From assembly GCF_001424835.1 (NCBI RefSeq), contig NZ_LMCQ01000010.1:1-64000 (forward strand): DNA of 64,000 nucleotides, given 5' to 3'. Position 1 is the stretch's first letter, and each line of letters starts with the position of its first letter. This document shows, piece by piece, positions 38,489 to 48,693 of this stretch. The notes beneath the pieces were generated by a model. It had not been told where the DNA came from, did not search any database, and was given only the letters and a program-made list of their open reading frames with translations. This DNA comes from Variovorax sp. Root318D1. GTDB lineage: Bacteria; Pseudomonadota; Gammaproteobacteria; Burkholderiales; Burkholderiaceae_C. The position numbers and the translations under genes are program-made.

Positions 38489-38530
38489 CGGCTCGCCGCC
38501 AATCGTCGCGCGGATGGACTGACTGCCGGA

Positions 38531-39121
38531 CTAGAGGTTTTCGGCCAGTTTGTCGCCGCGAGGGTGGAGCGGTACTTCGGCGCGCAGCGCGCTGAGCAGT
38601 TCGGTGGCGTCGGTGCCGGTGCGGATCAGCTCCATCTGCCATTCGCCCATGAAGCCTTCGCGCACGCTGTGGGCGAGGAAGCCGAGCAGGCTGTCGTAGT
38701 AGCCGGCGGTGTTCAAAATGCCGGTCGGTTTGTCGTGATAGCCGAGCTGCCGCCAGGTCCAGATCTCGAACAATTCCTCGAAGGTGCCGATGCCGCCGGG
38801 CAGCGCGATGAAGGCATCGGCGCGCTCGCCCATCATGGCCTTGCGCTCATGCATGGTGTCGACGACGTGGAGTTCGTCGCACAGCGGATTGGCCAGTTCG
38901 CGGTCTACCAGCGCCTTGGGAATGATGCCGACGACTCGGCCGCCGGCGTTGCGAGTGGCCTCGGCCACGGTGCCCATCAGTCCGGTGCGTCCGCCACCGT
39001 AGACCAGCTGGCCGCGGTGCGCGCCGATCCACTGGCCGACCGCTTCCGCGGCCCTGGAAAACTCAAGCCGCTCGCCGGGGCGCGAGCCGCAATACACACA
39101 GATCGAAAATTCAGGATTCAT
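38531..39121 (-). CDS. LOG family protein (TIGR00730)
   Basis: A 196-residue Rossmann-like protein of the LOG family, which includes cytokinin riboside 5'-monophosphate phosphoribohydrolases and AMP nucleosidase-like enzymes. Motifs are CVYCGSRPG at the N-terminus, YGGGRTGLMGTVA, MHERKAMM and the active-site PGGIGTFEELFE. The bacterial role is usually nucleotide salvage. It is the last gene of a leftward series beginning with the sigma factor. Confidence 0.9.
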   Translation of the reverse strand: MNPEFSICVYCGSRPGERLEFSRAAEAVGQWIGAHRGQLVYGGGRTGLMGTVAEATRNAGGRVVGIIPKALVDRELANPLCDELHVVDTMHERKAMMGERADAFIALPGGIGTFEELFEIWTWRQLGYHDKPTGILNTAGYYDSLLGFLAHSVREGFMGEWQMELIRTGTDATELLSALRAEVPLHPRGDKLAENL

Positions 39122-39152
39122 GCCGCCATCATGCCTCGTGCGGCGGGCGTCT

Positions 39153-39560
39153 TCATGACGCGAAGCGCTGCCACAAAGCCGCCAGCCAGATGCCGCCGCA
39201 CAGGGCGAGCGACAACAAGACGGCGGCGCTGCCCATGTCCTTGGCGCGCTTGGAGAGGTCGTGCCACTCGGGCCCGATGCGGTCGATGGCGGCTTCGACC
39301 GCCGTGTTGAGCAACTCGACGATCATCACCAGGATGGCACTGCCCGCGAGCAGGGCTACTTCGACCCAGCCGCGGCCGAGCCAGAACGACGCCGGAATCA
39401 TCACAATGGCCATGACGGCTTCCTGGCGGAAAGCCGGCTCGCTCCATCCCGCGCGAAGGCCATGCAGCGAAATCAGCGTGGCATGCCACACGCGGTCCAG
39501 GCCCTTGCGGGTTTTCTGCGGGTTGACGGCGGGATCAGGAAGCTTGGGCAAGGCACTCAT
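39153..39560 (-). CDS. dgkA: Diacylglycerol kinase
   Basis: Small inner-membrane kinase that recycles diacylglycerol to phosphatidic acid. The 135-residue protein has three membrane helices and the DgkA signature around VELLNTAVEAAIDRIG (catalytic E and N), then WHDLSKRAKDMGSAAVLLS. The N-terminus is about 15 residues longer than E. coli DgkA. ATG at 39560 overlaps the stop of the RDD gene, giving translational coupling. Confidence 0.92.
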   Translation of the reverse strand: MSALPKLPDPAVNPQKTRKGLDRVWHATLISLHGLRAGWSEPAFRQEAVMAIVMIPASFWLGRGWVEVALLAGSAILVMIVELLNTAVEAAIDRIGPEWHDLSKRAKDMGSAAVLLSLALCGGIWLAALWQRFAS

Positions 39561-40123
39561 TGGCGGCTCATGGGCTTGGAGGTGATGAGCCGCGTGCCGG
39601 CCCAGGCGTCGTGCCAGAACTGGCGCTCGGGGTGAAAGCGCGCCAGCAATGCCCAGACGGCGACCCATCCGAAGATCAGCACAGCCGATTCTCCGCCCGA
39701 CAGCTTGAAAGGTGAGATGGCGGCCAAGGGCGGCAGGAACCAGATCCAGCTCAGCAGGTAGCGCACCAGGGCGCGGCGCTGAGTGAGGGGGCGCCCATGC
39801 AGGTCGACGATGCGGATGTTCCACGTCTTCATGGCCAGCGTCTGCCCCCGGGTCCAGAACCAGACGAAGTAGACGCCGAAAACCACGAAGAGAAATGCCT
39901 GGAGCAGATGCCGACGGGCGTCCATGGCGTCGCGCATCTGTCCGAGCGTACTGAACAGCCAGCCCGCGACGAACACCACGGCGAACAGCAGCATGCCTTC
40001 ATACATCCAACAAGCCATGCGCCGCCACAGGCCAGGCACTATCGAATGAGGAGCGCTGTTTTGAGGTTCTGCGGACGAAGTAGTGGGATCCGATTCCGAA
40101 CTCTCGGACGCATTTGAAACCAT
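39557..40123 (-). CDS. RDD family membrane protein
   Basis: A 188-residue membrane protein with a Ser/Glu-rich cytoplasmic start (SNASESSESDPTTSS) then WRRMACWMYEGMLLF, where RR..A..YE stands in place of the R-D of RDD proteins. Four hydrophobic segments follow, with WTRGQTLAMKTWNIRIVDLHGRPLT (written here as residues about 98-122) typical of the family. Function is unknown; some members affect ion exchange. It overlaps dgkA and follows the DUF3106 gene by 14 bases. Confidence 0.85.
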   Translation of the reverse strand: MVSNASESSESDPTTSSAEPQNSAPHSIVPGLWRRMACWMYEGMLLFAVVFVAGWLFSTLGQMRDAMDARRHLLQAFLFVVFGVYFVWFWTRGQTLAMKTWNIRIVDLHGRPLTQRRALVRYLLSWIWFLPPLAAISPFKLSGGESAVLIFGWVAVWALLARFHPERQFWHDAWAGTRLITSKPMSRQ

Positions 40124-40137
40124 CGAAACCTTGGGAA

Positions 40138-41013
40138 TCAGGGGGGCAGGGGCTGCTCGGCAGTCCGGCCTGAAGGATTGGAAGACGACGGACCGGGGCC
40201 AGACGGCGGCACCAGCACCTGGGCCTCGGCCGGGGGAACCGGCTGCGACGCCACGCTGGACGTGCCGGACGGGGCGGGCGCGGTCACAAGAGCTGGAACG
40301 CGCTCCGGCGGCGACGCCACCATGACGGCGGCCGCAGGTGACGTGGCCGGCACGGCCGAGAGAGATGGAGGCGGGGCCAGCATGATGCGGGGCGTGTGCT
40401 GCCCAGCCGGCGTGACTGCAGGCACCGTCACGAGCTTCTGGGCGGGAATGGGACGCACCGGAATGGCCGCACCGCGCGGCTTGGCGGGCGCGCGCTCCGC
40501 GAGCCGGCGCTTTTCTTCCTCGCTCAATGCCTGGTACTGCTCCCACTTGGCCTTGCGCTCGTCGACAGGCACGCGCTTGACCTCGGCAAAGTTGAGGCGA
40601 GCCTGCGCGCGCTGCTGGTTGCTCAGGGCGGCCCATTCGATCATGCGGCTGTGCAGCGTGGTTCGGTCATCGGCCGACATGTTGGCGTAGTTGCGTGACA
40701 GTGCGAGCCATTTGCGCTTGTGGCCCGCATTCAGGGTGTGCCAATGGGACGCGAGCGGCTGGAGCGCCTGCTGCTGCTCAGCAGTGAGCTCGCTCCAGTA
40801 AGGTTTGGTCGCCTTGGGCGCGGAGGGGCTCGAACCAGCCGCCGGGGCAGCCGTCTCGCCTGACTTGGCCGGCGGGAAGTGGGTGGTCTGGGCGCTGGCA
40901 AGCGTCAGGCCGAAGGCCGCCATGGCAAGCGCAAGCGCCCAAATGATTGCGCCCGACGGTTGCGGGCGCAGCGGATAGGACGCGTCGGTGCGGAAGACGG
41001 AAGAGCGTCGCAT
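40138..41013 (-). CDS. DUF3106 domain protein, exported
   Basis: A 291-residue protein with an N-terminal hydrophobic signal (IIWALALAMAAFGLTLASAQ) suggesting export. Residues about 70-165 form the DUF3106 region with repeated tryptophan-containing helices: YWSELTAEQQQALQPLASHW, KRKWLALSRNYANMS, RMIEWAALSNQQRAQARLNF and EKRRLAE. The C-terminal half is Pro/Ala-rich and low complexity. Function is unknown; the gene lies downstream of a sigma factor and probable anti-sigma gene in the same unit. Confidence 0.85.
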   Translation of the reverse strand: MRRSSVFRTDASYPLRPQPSGAIIWALALAMAAFGLTLASAQTTHFPPAKSGETAAPAAGSSPSAPKATKPYWSELTAEQQQALQPLASHWHTLNAGHKRKWLALSRNYANMSADDRTTLHSRMIEWAALSNQQRAQARLNFAEVKRVPVDERKAKWEQYQALSEEEKRRLAERAPAKPRGAAIPVRPIPAQKLVTVPAVTPAGQHTPRIMLAPPPSLSAVPATSPAAAVMVASPPERVPALVTAPAPSGTSSVASQPVPPAEAQVLVPPSGPGPSSSNPSGRTAEQPLPP

Positions 41014-41025
41014 GCTTTCGGCGGA

Positions 41026-41448
41026 TCAGTCGGAGGCGCTGTCAGCCTTGAGGAACTGCGCGAACCCCGGGTCGGTGTACGCGGCGGGGGGGAGGTCGTC
41101 GGTCAGCAAGGCCGAGTCGACTTCGGCCAGCTCGCTGGCGCGGTCTTCGTCCTGCATGACGCTGATGGTGATCAGCCCCGCGACCAGCGCGATCAGCGGG
41201 ACCACCGAGCCGATGCGTGTCCACCAGCCGCCGCCCATGGTGGCCACATGACCCGATTGCATGATGACCGGGGCCGCCCGCAACTGAGGAGCCTGCTTGC
41301 GCATGGCGACCGCCTGCGCCCGTGCCACGCGCAGCCGTTCGCCGATGTCATGCGGCAGCTCCTGGGTGCCGGCCGAAAGCCGCGCAGCCACTCGCTGGCC
41401 GAATTGATCTTCGACGGCAAAAGAAGAAGTTGGAACCTTAGTGTTCAT
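41026..41448 (-). CDS. DUF3619 protein, probable membrane anti-sigma-like factor
   Basis: A 140-residue protein with a cytoplasmic N-terminal domain (FGQRVAARLSAGTQELPHDI, then ERLRVARAQAVAMRK), one membrane helix (IGSVVPLIALVAGLITISVM, about 83-102) and a short periplasmic tail. The topology and the gene's overlap with the sigma-factor gene (ATGA) suggest regulation of that sigma factor, though DUF3619 itself is not characterised to my knowledge. Confidence 0.82.
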   Translation of the reverse strand: MNTKVPTSSFAVEDQFGQRVAARLSAGTQELPHDIGERLRVARAQAVAMRKQAPQLRAAPVIMQSGHVATMGGGWWTRIGSVVPLIALVAGLITISVMQDEDRASELAEVDSALLTDDLPPAAYTDPGFAQFLKADSASD

Positions 41449-42011
41449 AGCGAAATTCCCTTGGCTTTGAGCGCCTTGCTCAGGGCGTGTACGGCCCGCG
41501 AACAATGGGTTTTGACGCTGCCTTCGGAGCAGCCCATTGCAGCGGCCGTCTCCGCCACATCCATTTCTTCCCAGTAACGCATCAGGAAAGCCTCGCGTTG
41601 ACGTCCCGGCAAAGCGGCTATCTGTTCTTCGATCTCGTGGAACACCTGGGCGCGTCGGGTGGTGTCCTCCGCGCTCTCTGTTTCCCTAGAGTCGGTGGGC
41701 GAGACGAAGTTCTCCAGAAGGTCGAAATCGCCCTCGTCGCCGGCGGCCTCGAAGTCGCCGAGGTTCGAAAACAGGGCGCGGCGGGTCTTCTGCCTGCGAA
41801 ACCAGTCGAGGGTGCAATTGGAGAGAATGCGCTGGAACAGCATTGGCAACTCTTCCGGCGGTTTGTCGCCGTAGTGCTGCGCCAGCTTCATCATGCTGTC
41901 CTGCACGATGTCGAGTGCCGCTTCCTCGTCCCGCACGTGATAGACCGAGCGCTTGAAAGCACGCCGTTCGACGCTCTTCAGAAAGTCGGAAAGTTCTTGT
42001 TCAGTGGCCAA
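41445..42011 (-). CDS. ECF-type RNA polymerase sigma factor
   Basis: A 188-residue sigma-70 family protein with region 2 (RAFKRSVYHVRDEEAALDIV, QDSMMKLAQHY, RILSNCTLDWFRRQK) and region 4 (LPGRQREAFLMRYWEEMDVA, then MGCSEGSVKTHCSRAVHAL). An acidic linker of about 35 residues separates them. It starts with TTG at 42011. It heads a leftward unit with DUF3619, DUF3106, RDD and dgkA genes, most of them overlapping or nearly so. Confidence 0.9.
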   Translation of the reverse strand: MATEQELSDFLKSVERRAFKRSVYHVRDEEAALDIVQDSMMKLAQHYGDKPPEELPMLFQRILSNCTLDWFRRQKTRRALFSNLGDFEAAGDEGDFDLLENFVSPTDSRETESAEDTTRRAQVFHEIEEQIAALPGRQREAFLMRYWEEMDVAETAAAMGCSEGSVKTHCSRAVHALSKALKAKGISL

Positions 42012-42077
42012 GCGAGAGGGGGCGCCACAGGCGCCGCGTGGGAAATGGTGTCTGGGGAGCGCTTGTGTTTTTCTGCC

Positions 42078-42148
42078 GCGGATTATGCCCCGGGGCCTAT
42101 TCGCGAGGATTTCGGCGCGGCGGCGGCCGCATCAATGTCATAATCCGC
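42078..42148. promoter_or_regulatory. Widely spaced 10-base inverted repeat between sigma-factor and ilvB genes
   Basis: GCGGATTATG (42078-42087) and CATAATCCGC (42139-42148) are perfect inverted copies 51 bases apart. Each places CATAAT as a possible -10 hexamer, one for the leftward sigma-factor unit and one for the rightward ilv operon. The remainder of 42012-42294 shows no clear gene; TTTTTCG-TTCC-CGAAAAA (42261-42278) is a small hairpin just before the ilvB ribosome-binding site AAAGG. Confidence 0.5.
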
Positions 42149-42294
42149 GCTGCAAGTCAAAAGGCAAACGGGTCACGGTCCGGCGGAACATCAGTCCGCT
42201 CATGGCTTTGGCCTCAAGTCCTGGCGCGGCCCCACAAGGGCTGGCAAGGGGCACCCAAGGTTTTTCGTTCCCGAAAAAACTCCAAAGGTTGATC

Positions 42295-44079
42295 ATGGAA
42301 ATCTCTAAGGCGGAACTCGCTTCCGCAGCAGCCGCGTCCTCTGGCGCCGGCAACCAAACGCAAGAACTCATGGGCGCTGAAGTGCTGGTCAAGGCACTGC
42401 AGGCCGAAGGCGTCCAGTACGTCTGGGGCTACCCTGGCGGCGCGGTTCTGTACATCTACGACGCGTTCTACAAGCAGGACACCATCCAGCACGTGCTGGT
42501 GCGCCACGAGCAGGCGGCCGTCCACGCGGCCGACGGCTATGCGCGCGCCACGGGCGACGTGGGCGTTGCGCTGGTCACCTCCGGCCCCGGCCTGACCAAT
42601 GCGGTCACCGGCATCGCCACGGCGTACATGGACTCGATCCCGATGGTGATCATCTCGGGCCAGGTACCCACGGCGGCCATCGGCCTCGATGCCTTCCAGG
42701 AATGCGACACCGTGGGCATCACGCGTCCCATCGTGAAGCACAACTTCCTCGTCAAGGATCCCAAGGATCTGGCCATGACGATGAAAAAGGCCTTCCACAT
42801 CGCACGCAGCGGCCGGCCGGGCCCAGTGGTGGTGGACGTGCCCAAGGACGTCTCCTTCAAGAAGACACCGTACGCCGGCTATCCCGACAAAGTCGAGATG
42901 CGTTCGTACAACCCGGTGCGCAAGGGCCATGGCGGGCAGATCCGCAAGGCGTTGCAGCTGTTGCTGAACGCCAAGCGCCCTTACATCTACACCGGCGGCG
43001 GCGTGCTGCTCGGCAACGCCTGCAACGAACTGCGCACGCTGGTCGACATGCTCGGCTACCCGGTCACCAACACGCTGATGGGCCTGGGCGCCTATCCGGC
43101 GAGCGACCGCAAGTTCCTGGGCATGCTGGGCATGCACGGCACCATCGAAGCCAACAACGCGATGCAGAACTGCGACGTGCTGCTGGCGGTGGGCGCGCGC
43201 TTCGACGACCGCGTGATCGGCAACCCGAAGCATTTCGCGCTGAACGACCGCAAGATCATCCACGTCGACATCGACCCGTCGAGCATTTCCAAGCGCGTGA
43301 AGGTCGATATTCCGATCGTCGGCGACGTGAAAGACGTGCTGACCGAGCTGATCTCGATGATCCGCGAGAGCACCACCAAGCCCGATGCCGGCGCGCTGGC
43401 CGACTGGTGGAAGACCATCGAGGCCTGGCGTTCGCGCGACTGCCTCAAGTACGACCGCGGCAACAAGGACGTGATCAAGCCGCAGTACGTGGTCGAGACC
43501 CTCTGGAACATGACCAAGGACGCCGACGCGTACATCACGTCGGACGTGGGCCAGCACCAGATGTGGGCCGCGCAGTATTACCGCTTCGACGAGCCGCGCC
43601 GCTGGATCAATTCAGGCGGCCTAGGCACCATGGGCGTGGGCATTCCATACGCCATGGGCATCAAGCTCGCAAAGCCCGATTCGGAAGTGTTCACCATCAC
43701 GGGCGAGGGTTCGGTGCAGATGTGCATCCAGGAGCTCTCCACCTGCCTGCAGTACAACACGCCGATCAAGATCTGCTCGCTCAACAACCGCTACCTGGGC
43801 ATGGTGCGCCAGTGGCAGGAGATCGAATACTCCGGCCGCTACAGCCACAGCTACATGGATGCGCTCCCCAATTTCGTGAAGCTGGCCGAGGCTTATGGCC
43901 ACGTCGGCATGCTGATCGAGCGTCCGCAAGACGTGGAGCCGGCGCTGCGCGAAGCACGCAAGCTCAAGGACCGCACGGTGTTCATGGATTTCCGCACCGA
44001 CCCGACCGAGAACGTGTTCCCGATGGTCAAGGCCGGCATGGGCATCACCGAGATGCTGTTGGGTGCCGAAGATCTCTGA
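42295..44079 (+). CDS. ilvB: Acetolactate synthase large (catalytic) subunit
   Basis: ThDP-dependent synthesis of acetolactate and acetohydroxybutyrate, the first common step to valine, leucine and isoleucine. The 594-residue protein has the ThDP glutamate region VWGYPGGAVLYIYDAF...HVLVRHEQAAVHAADGYAR (about 42-80), the FAD domain (about 210-360), and the ThDP/Mg motif ITGEGSVQMCIQELSTCLQYN with the expected NN after about 30 residues (SLNNRYLG). ATG at 42295 follows CCAAAGG. An extra 25-residue N-terminus precedes the conserved MGAEVLVKAL. ilvH and ilvC follow. Confidence 0.96.
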   Translation: MEISKAELASAAAASSGAGNQTQELMGAEVLVKALQAEGVQYVWGYPGGAVLYIYDAFYKQDTIQHVLVRHEQAAVHAADGYARATGDVGVALVTSGPGLTNAVTGIATAYMDSIPMVIISGQVPTAAIGLDAFQECDTVGITRPIVKHNFLVKDPKDLAMTMKKAFHIARSGRPGPVVVDVPKDVSFKKTPYAGYPDKVEMRSYNPVRKGHGGQIRKALQLLLNAKRPYIYTGGGVLLGNACNELRTLVDMLGYPVTNTLMGLGAYPASDRKFLGMLGMHGTIEANNAMQNCDVLLAVGARFDDRVIGNPKHFALNDRKIIHVDIDPSSISKRVKVDIPIVGDVKDVLTELISMIRESTTKPDAGALADWWKTIEAWRSRDCLKYDRGNKDVIKPQYVVETLWNMTKDADAYITSDVGQHQMWAAQYYRFDEPRRWINSGGLGTMGVGIPYAMGIKLAKPDSEVFTITGEGSVQMCIQELSTCLQYNTPIKICSLNNRYLGMVRQWQEIEYSGRYSHSYMDALPNFVKLAEAYGHVGMLIERPQDVEPALREARKLKDRTVFMDFRTDPTENVFPMVKAGMGITEMLLGAEDL

Positions 44080-44183
44080 TCCACGGCGCATTCGCTTAAC
44101 TCTTCACTGACGAATCTATTGCCCGCCAAGCCCGCGCATTACCGTGCACGGGGGAGGGCGGCGAAAAGAGGAGTCACGCAAAC

Positions 44184-44675
44184 ATGAAACACATCATTGC
44201 AGTGCTGCTGGAAAACGAGCCCGGTGCTCTTTCCCGCGTCGTGGGCCTTTTCTCGGCCCGCGGCTACAACATCGAATCGCTGACCGTCGCGCCGACCGAG
44301 GATCCGAGCCTCTCGCGCATGACCATCGTCACCGCGGGCTCGGACGACGTGATCGAACAGATCACCAAGCACCTCAACCGCCTGATCGAAGTGGTCAAGG
44401 TCGTCGACCTGACCGAAGGCGCCTACACCGAGCGCGAGCTCATGATGGTGAAGGTGCGCGCGGTCGGCAAGGAGCGCGAAGAAATGATGCGCATGGCCGA
44501 GATCTTCCGCGGCCGCATCATCGACGTCACGGACAAGAGCTACACCATCGAACTGACCGGCGACCACGGAAAGAACGACGCGTTTCTCGAGGCCATCGAG
44601 CGCAGCGCAATTCTCGAGACGGTACGCACCGGTGCCAGCGGCATCGGACGCGGCGAGCGCATCCTGCGCGTCTAG
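44184..44675 (+). CDS. ilvH: Acetolactate synthase small (regulatory) subunit
   Basis: Activates the catalytic subunit and confers valine feedback inhibition. The 163-residue protein starts with the ACT domain MKHIIAVLLENEPGALSRVV, where GLFSARGYNIESLTVAPTED forms the effector-binding part, and ends with the standard C-terminal domain (ERELMMVKVRAVGKEREEMM, then SGIGRGERILRV). The N and D/E residues for valine binding look intact, so feedback sensitivity is expected. It lies between ilvB and ilvC. Confidence 0.96.
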   Translation: MKHIIAVLLENEPGALSRVVGLFSARGYNIESLTVAPTEDPSLSRMTIVTAGSDDVIEQITKHLNRLIEVVKVVDLTEGAYTERELMMVKVRAVGKEREEMMRMAEIFRGRIIDVTDKSYTIELTGDHGKNDAFLEAIERSAILETVRTGASGIGRGERILRV

Positions 44676-45737
<1,062 letters not shown>

Positions 45738-45750
45738 TCCACCAGGAAGT

Positions 45751-45800
45751 GGGCGCCGCGGCGCCCATTTCACGAGGGCCACCCGCTGGGTGGCCTTTTT
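45751..45800 (+). terminator. Tandem hairpins ending the ilvBHC operon
   Basis: GGGCGCC-GC-GGCGCCC (45751-45766) is followed by GGCCACCC-GCT-GGGTGGCC (45777-45795) running into TTTTT. The second is a canonical intrinsic terminator, so pssA and leuA need their own promoter or readthrough. Confidence 0.85.
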
Positions 45801-45918
45801 CATGGAGGGGGCGAACAATCCCCTGAACTACACTGCGAACCCATGCGAATTACAGATCAAGACGCTATCGACCGGGTGGCCGTTCGCCCGGTGTCCACGA
45901 GGGACGAAGGCAAACTCA

Positions 45919-46743
45919 ATGCATGACGACACGGTTCCCGACGAAGTGCCGCCGCGCAAGCGCCGCAAGGGCATTTACATCCTGCCGAACCTGTTCACGC
46001 TTGCCGCGCTGTTCGGCGGCTTCTATTCGGTCGTGATGGCAATGAACGGGCGCTTCGATCTCGCGGCGCTCGGCGTGTTCGCCGCCATGATTCTGGACAG
46101 CCTCGACGGCCGCGTGGCCCGCATGACCAACACGCAAAGTGCGTTCGGCGAGCAGATGGACTCGCTGTCCGACATGGTGTCCTTCGGCGCCGCACCGGCA
46201 CTCATCGCCTATGAGTGGTCGCTCAAGGGCCTGGGCCGCTGGGGTTGGATCGCGGCCTTCGTCTACTGCGCCTGCGCGGCGCTGCGGCTTGCGCGCTTCA
46301 ACGTCAACACGGGCGTCGTCGACAAGCGCTGGTTCCAGGGGCTTCCGTCGCCGGCCGCTGCCGCGCTGGTGGCAGGCTTCATCTGGCTCATGACCGAGTG
46401 GGGCAAGCGGGGCGGCGAGGTGCTGTACCTCTCGTGGACGCAGATCACGTGGATCACCTTTGCGTTCACGCTCTATGCCGGACTTTCGATGGTCACCAAT
46501 GCGCCGTTCTACAGCTTCAAGGACGTGCAGATGAAGAAGAGCGTGCCGTTCGTGGTGATCGTGCTGATTGCCCTGGGCATTGCGGTCATCAACATCCATC
46601 CGCCCACGGTGCTGTTCGGCCTGTTCGTGGCCTATGGCTTGAGCGGCTACGTGGTCTACGCGTGGCGCAAGGCCAAGGGCCAGCAGGCGAGCGTGATCAG
46701 CACCTCGACCGAAGAGCCGGACGAGCGGGGCTTGCATAACTGA
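45919..46743 (+). CDS. pssA: CDP-diacylglycerol-serine O-phosphatidyltransferase
   Basis: Makes phosphatidylserine, the precursor of phosphatidylethanolamine. The 274-residue membrane protein (type II, as in Bacillus) carries the CDP-alcohol phosphotransferase motif D-G-x2-A-R-x8-G-x3-D-x3-D in [20 protein letters not shown] followed by [10 protein letters not shown]. About eight hydrophobic segments follow. ATG at 45919 gives a basic N-terminus ([14 protein letters not shown]). The position between ilvC and leuA is a conserved order in Comamonadaceae. Confidence 0.94.
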   Translation: MHDDTVPDEVPPRKRRKGIYILPNLFTLAALFGGFYSVVMAMNGRFDLAALGVFAAMILDSLDGRVARMTNTQSAFGEQMDSLSDMVSFGAAPALIAYEWSLKGLGRWGWIAAFVYCACAALRLARFNVNTGVVDKRWFQGLPSPAAAALVAGFIWLMTEWGKRGGEVLYLSWTQITWITFAFTLYAGLSMVTNAPFYSFKDVQMKKSVPFVVIVLIALGIAVINIHPPTVLFGLFVAYGLSGYVVYAWRKAKGQQASVISTSTEEPDERGLHN

Positions 46744-46772
46744 CGGCAGCTTGTGCTACATTCACAATCCTC

Positions 46773-46829
46773 ATGACCAAGATTTCGCTGCTGGCCCTAC
46801 TAGCCCTCCCTCACGGGCGGAGACGGTAG
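46773..46829 (+). CDS. leuL: leu leader peptide
   Basis: An 18-codon frame reading [18 protein letters not shown], starting at ATG 46773 and stopping at TAG 46827-46829. Five of codons 6-12 are leucine. It is followed by an attenuator hairpin and then leuA, the standard arrangement for leucine-controlled transcription attenuation: when charged Leu-tRNA is scarce a ribosome would stall in codons 6-12. The frame starts 29 bases after the pssA stop. Confidence 0.8.
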   Translation: MTKISLLALLALPHGRRR

Positions 46830-46887
46830 CGCACGCGCAAATCCCTCACCACGGCCCGTTCGCACCAGCAACGGGCCGTTTGTTTTT
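46813..46887 (+). terminator. leu attenuator
   Basis: ACGGCCCGTT (46851-46860) and AACGGGCCGT (46870-46879) form a perfect ten-base stem followed by TTGTTTTT. Upstream ACGGGC (46813-46818), inside the leader frame just after the leucine codons, is complementary to GCCCGT (46854-46859) in the left arm and would form the competing antiterminator when the ribosome stalls. Confidence 0.82.
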
Positions 46888-46927
46888 GGGGTTGCTGGTT
46901 GATTACCAACCATCCAGAGAAATCGAC

Positions 46928-48634
46928 ATGCTCAAGCAACCTCAAGCCAAATACCGCGCATTCGCCCCGATCGGCCTCAAGGACCGCACCTGGCCCGATG
47001 CCGTGCTGACGAAGGCGCCTATCTGGCTGTCGACGGACCTGCGCGATGGCAACCAGGCGCTTGTCGAGCCGATGGACATTGCGCGCAAGATGCGCATGTT
47101 CGAGACGCTCGTGGCCATCGGCTTCAAAGAAATCGAAGTCGGCTTCCCCTCCGCCTCGCAGATCGAATTCGACTTCGTGCGCAAGCTGATCGAGGAAGAC
47201 CGCATTCCCGACGACGTGACGATCCAGGTGCTGACGCAGGCGCGAGACCACCTCATTGCCCGTACCTTCGAATCGCTGCAAGGCGCGCCGCGCGCCATCG
47301 TTCACCTCTACAACGCCGTGGCCCCGGTGATGCGCCGCGTGGTGCTCGGCATGGACGAAGACCAGATCGTCGAGCTTGCCAGCAGCCATGCGCGCATGTT
47401 CAATGACTTTGCCGCCAAGCAGCCCGCAACGAAGTGGACCTTCCAGTATTCGCCCGAAATGTTCTCGGGCACCGACGTCGTGTTCTCCAAGCGCGTGGTC
47501 GACGCGGTCACCGAAGTCTGGGCGCCGACGCCCGAGCGCAAGTGCATCGTCAATCTTCCCACCACGGTCGAGCATTCCACGCCGAACATCTTTGCCGACA
47601 TGATCGAGTGGATGCACCGCAACCTCGCGCGGCGCGACTCCATCGTGCTGTGCGTGCATCCGCACAACGACCGCGGCACGGGCACCGCCGCCGGCGAGTT
47701 GGCGTTGATGGCCGGCGCCGAGCGCATCGAAGGCTGCCTCTTCGGCAACGGCGAGCGCACGGGCAACCTCGACCTCGTGAACGTCGCGCTCAATCTCTAC
47801 ACGCAGGGCGTTTCGCCGGAACTCGACTTCTCGAACATCGACGAGATCCGCGCGACGGTCGAGCACTGCAACCAGATCCCGGTGCATCCGCGCCACCCGT
47901 ATGTTGGCGACCTGGTCTACACCTCGTTCTCCGGCTCGCACCAGGACGCGATCAAGAAGGCCTTTGCAGCCCGCAAGGACGGCGATATCTGGGACATGCC
48001 GTACCTGCCCATCGATCCGAAGGACGTGGGCCGCAGCTACGAGGCCGTGATTCGCGTCAACAGCCAGTCGGGCAAGGGCGGCATGGCCTACCTGCTCGAA
48101 AGCGAGTACGGCATCGAGATGCCGCGCCGCCTGCAGATGGAGTTCATGCAGACCGTGCAGCGCGTGATGGACGTGGCCGGCAAGGAGCTCACCGCGGCAG
48201 ACCTGTGGCAGCTGTTCGTGCGCGAGTACGGCATCGAAGCCGCGCATTCGTTGCAGCATCGCGTGCTCCAGGAAGAAGAAGGCGAGGGCGCCAATGCTTC
48301 CGTCGTGCTGCGGGGCGACCTGCCCTGGGACGGCGAAATTCGCGCCATCGAAGGCCGCGGCAACGGTCCGATCGACGCCTTCACGCAGGCGCTGAGCCAG
48401 GCCACCGGCCACACGGTGCGCGTGATGGATTACCACCAGCACGCCATCGGCGCGGGCGCCGATGCCAAGTCGGTGGCGTACCTCGAACTGCGCGTGGACG
48501 AGGCCCAGACACTGTTCGGCGTCGGCATCGATGCGGACGTGATCTCGGCTTCGCTCAAGGCCATTGTCTCGGGCGTGCAGCGTGCACGGACCCGTGGCGC
48601 GCACAGCGCACAATCGGTGGTTGAGCTCGCCTGA
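46928..48634 (+). CDS. leuA: 2-isopropylmalate synthase, long type
   Basis: Condenses acetyl-CoA with 2-ketoisovalerate, the first committed step to leucine. The 568-residue protein belongs to the longer LeuA group (as in Mycobacterium), beginning with the [20 protein letters not shown] extension before [16 protein letters not shown], the metal-site motif. The second metal histidines are in [17 protein letters not shown]. The C-terminal allosteric leucine-binding domain lies after about residue 435. ATG at 46928. It is preceded by the leucine leader and attenuator, so it is probably the leucine-repressed enzyme. Confidence 0.94.
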   Translation: MLKQPQAKYRAFAPIGLKDRTWPDAVLTKAPIWLSTDLRDGNQALVEPMDIARKMRMFETLVAIGFKEIEVGFPSASQIEFDFVRKLIEEDRIPDDVTIQVLTQARDHLIARTFESLQGAPRAIVHLYNAVAPVMRRVVLGMDEDQIVELASSHARMFNDFAAKQPATKWTFQYSPEMFSGTDVVFSKRVVDAVTEVWAPTPERKCIVNLPTTVEHSTPNIFADMIEWMHRNLARRDSIVLCVHPHNDRGTGTAAGELALMAGAERIEGCLFGNGERTGNLDLVNVALNLYTQGVSPELDFSNIDEIRATVEHCNQIPVHPRHPYVGDLVYTSFSGSHQDAIKKAFAARKDGDIWDMPYLPIDPKDVGRSYEAVIRVNSQSGKGGMAYLLESEYGIEMPRRLQMEFMQTVQRVMDVAGKELTAADLWQLFVREYGIEAAHSLQHRVLQEEEGEGANASVVLRGDLPWDGEIRAIEGRGNGPIDAFTQALSQATGHTVRVMDYHQHAIGAGADAKSVAYLELRVDEAQTLFGVGIDADVISASLKAIVSGVQRARTRGAHSAQSVVELA

Positions 48635-48693
48635 CGCTGTCCGCCGCCGTACGCGCAAGGTGCGAAACGATTAAAGGAACAAAGGAGTCCACG

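Noticed and set aside
46811..48658. 615-codon minus-strand frame opposite leuA
   Set aside because: Covers leuA antisense, with shadow-type composition only.
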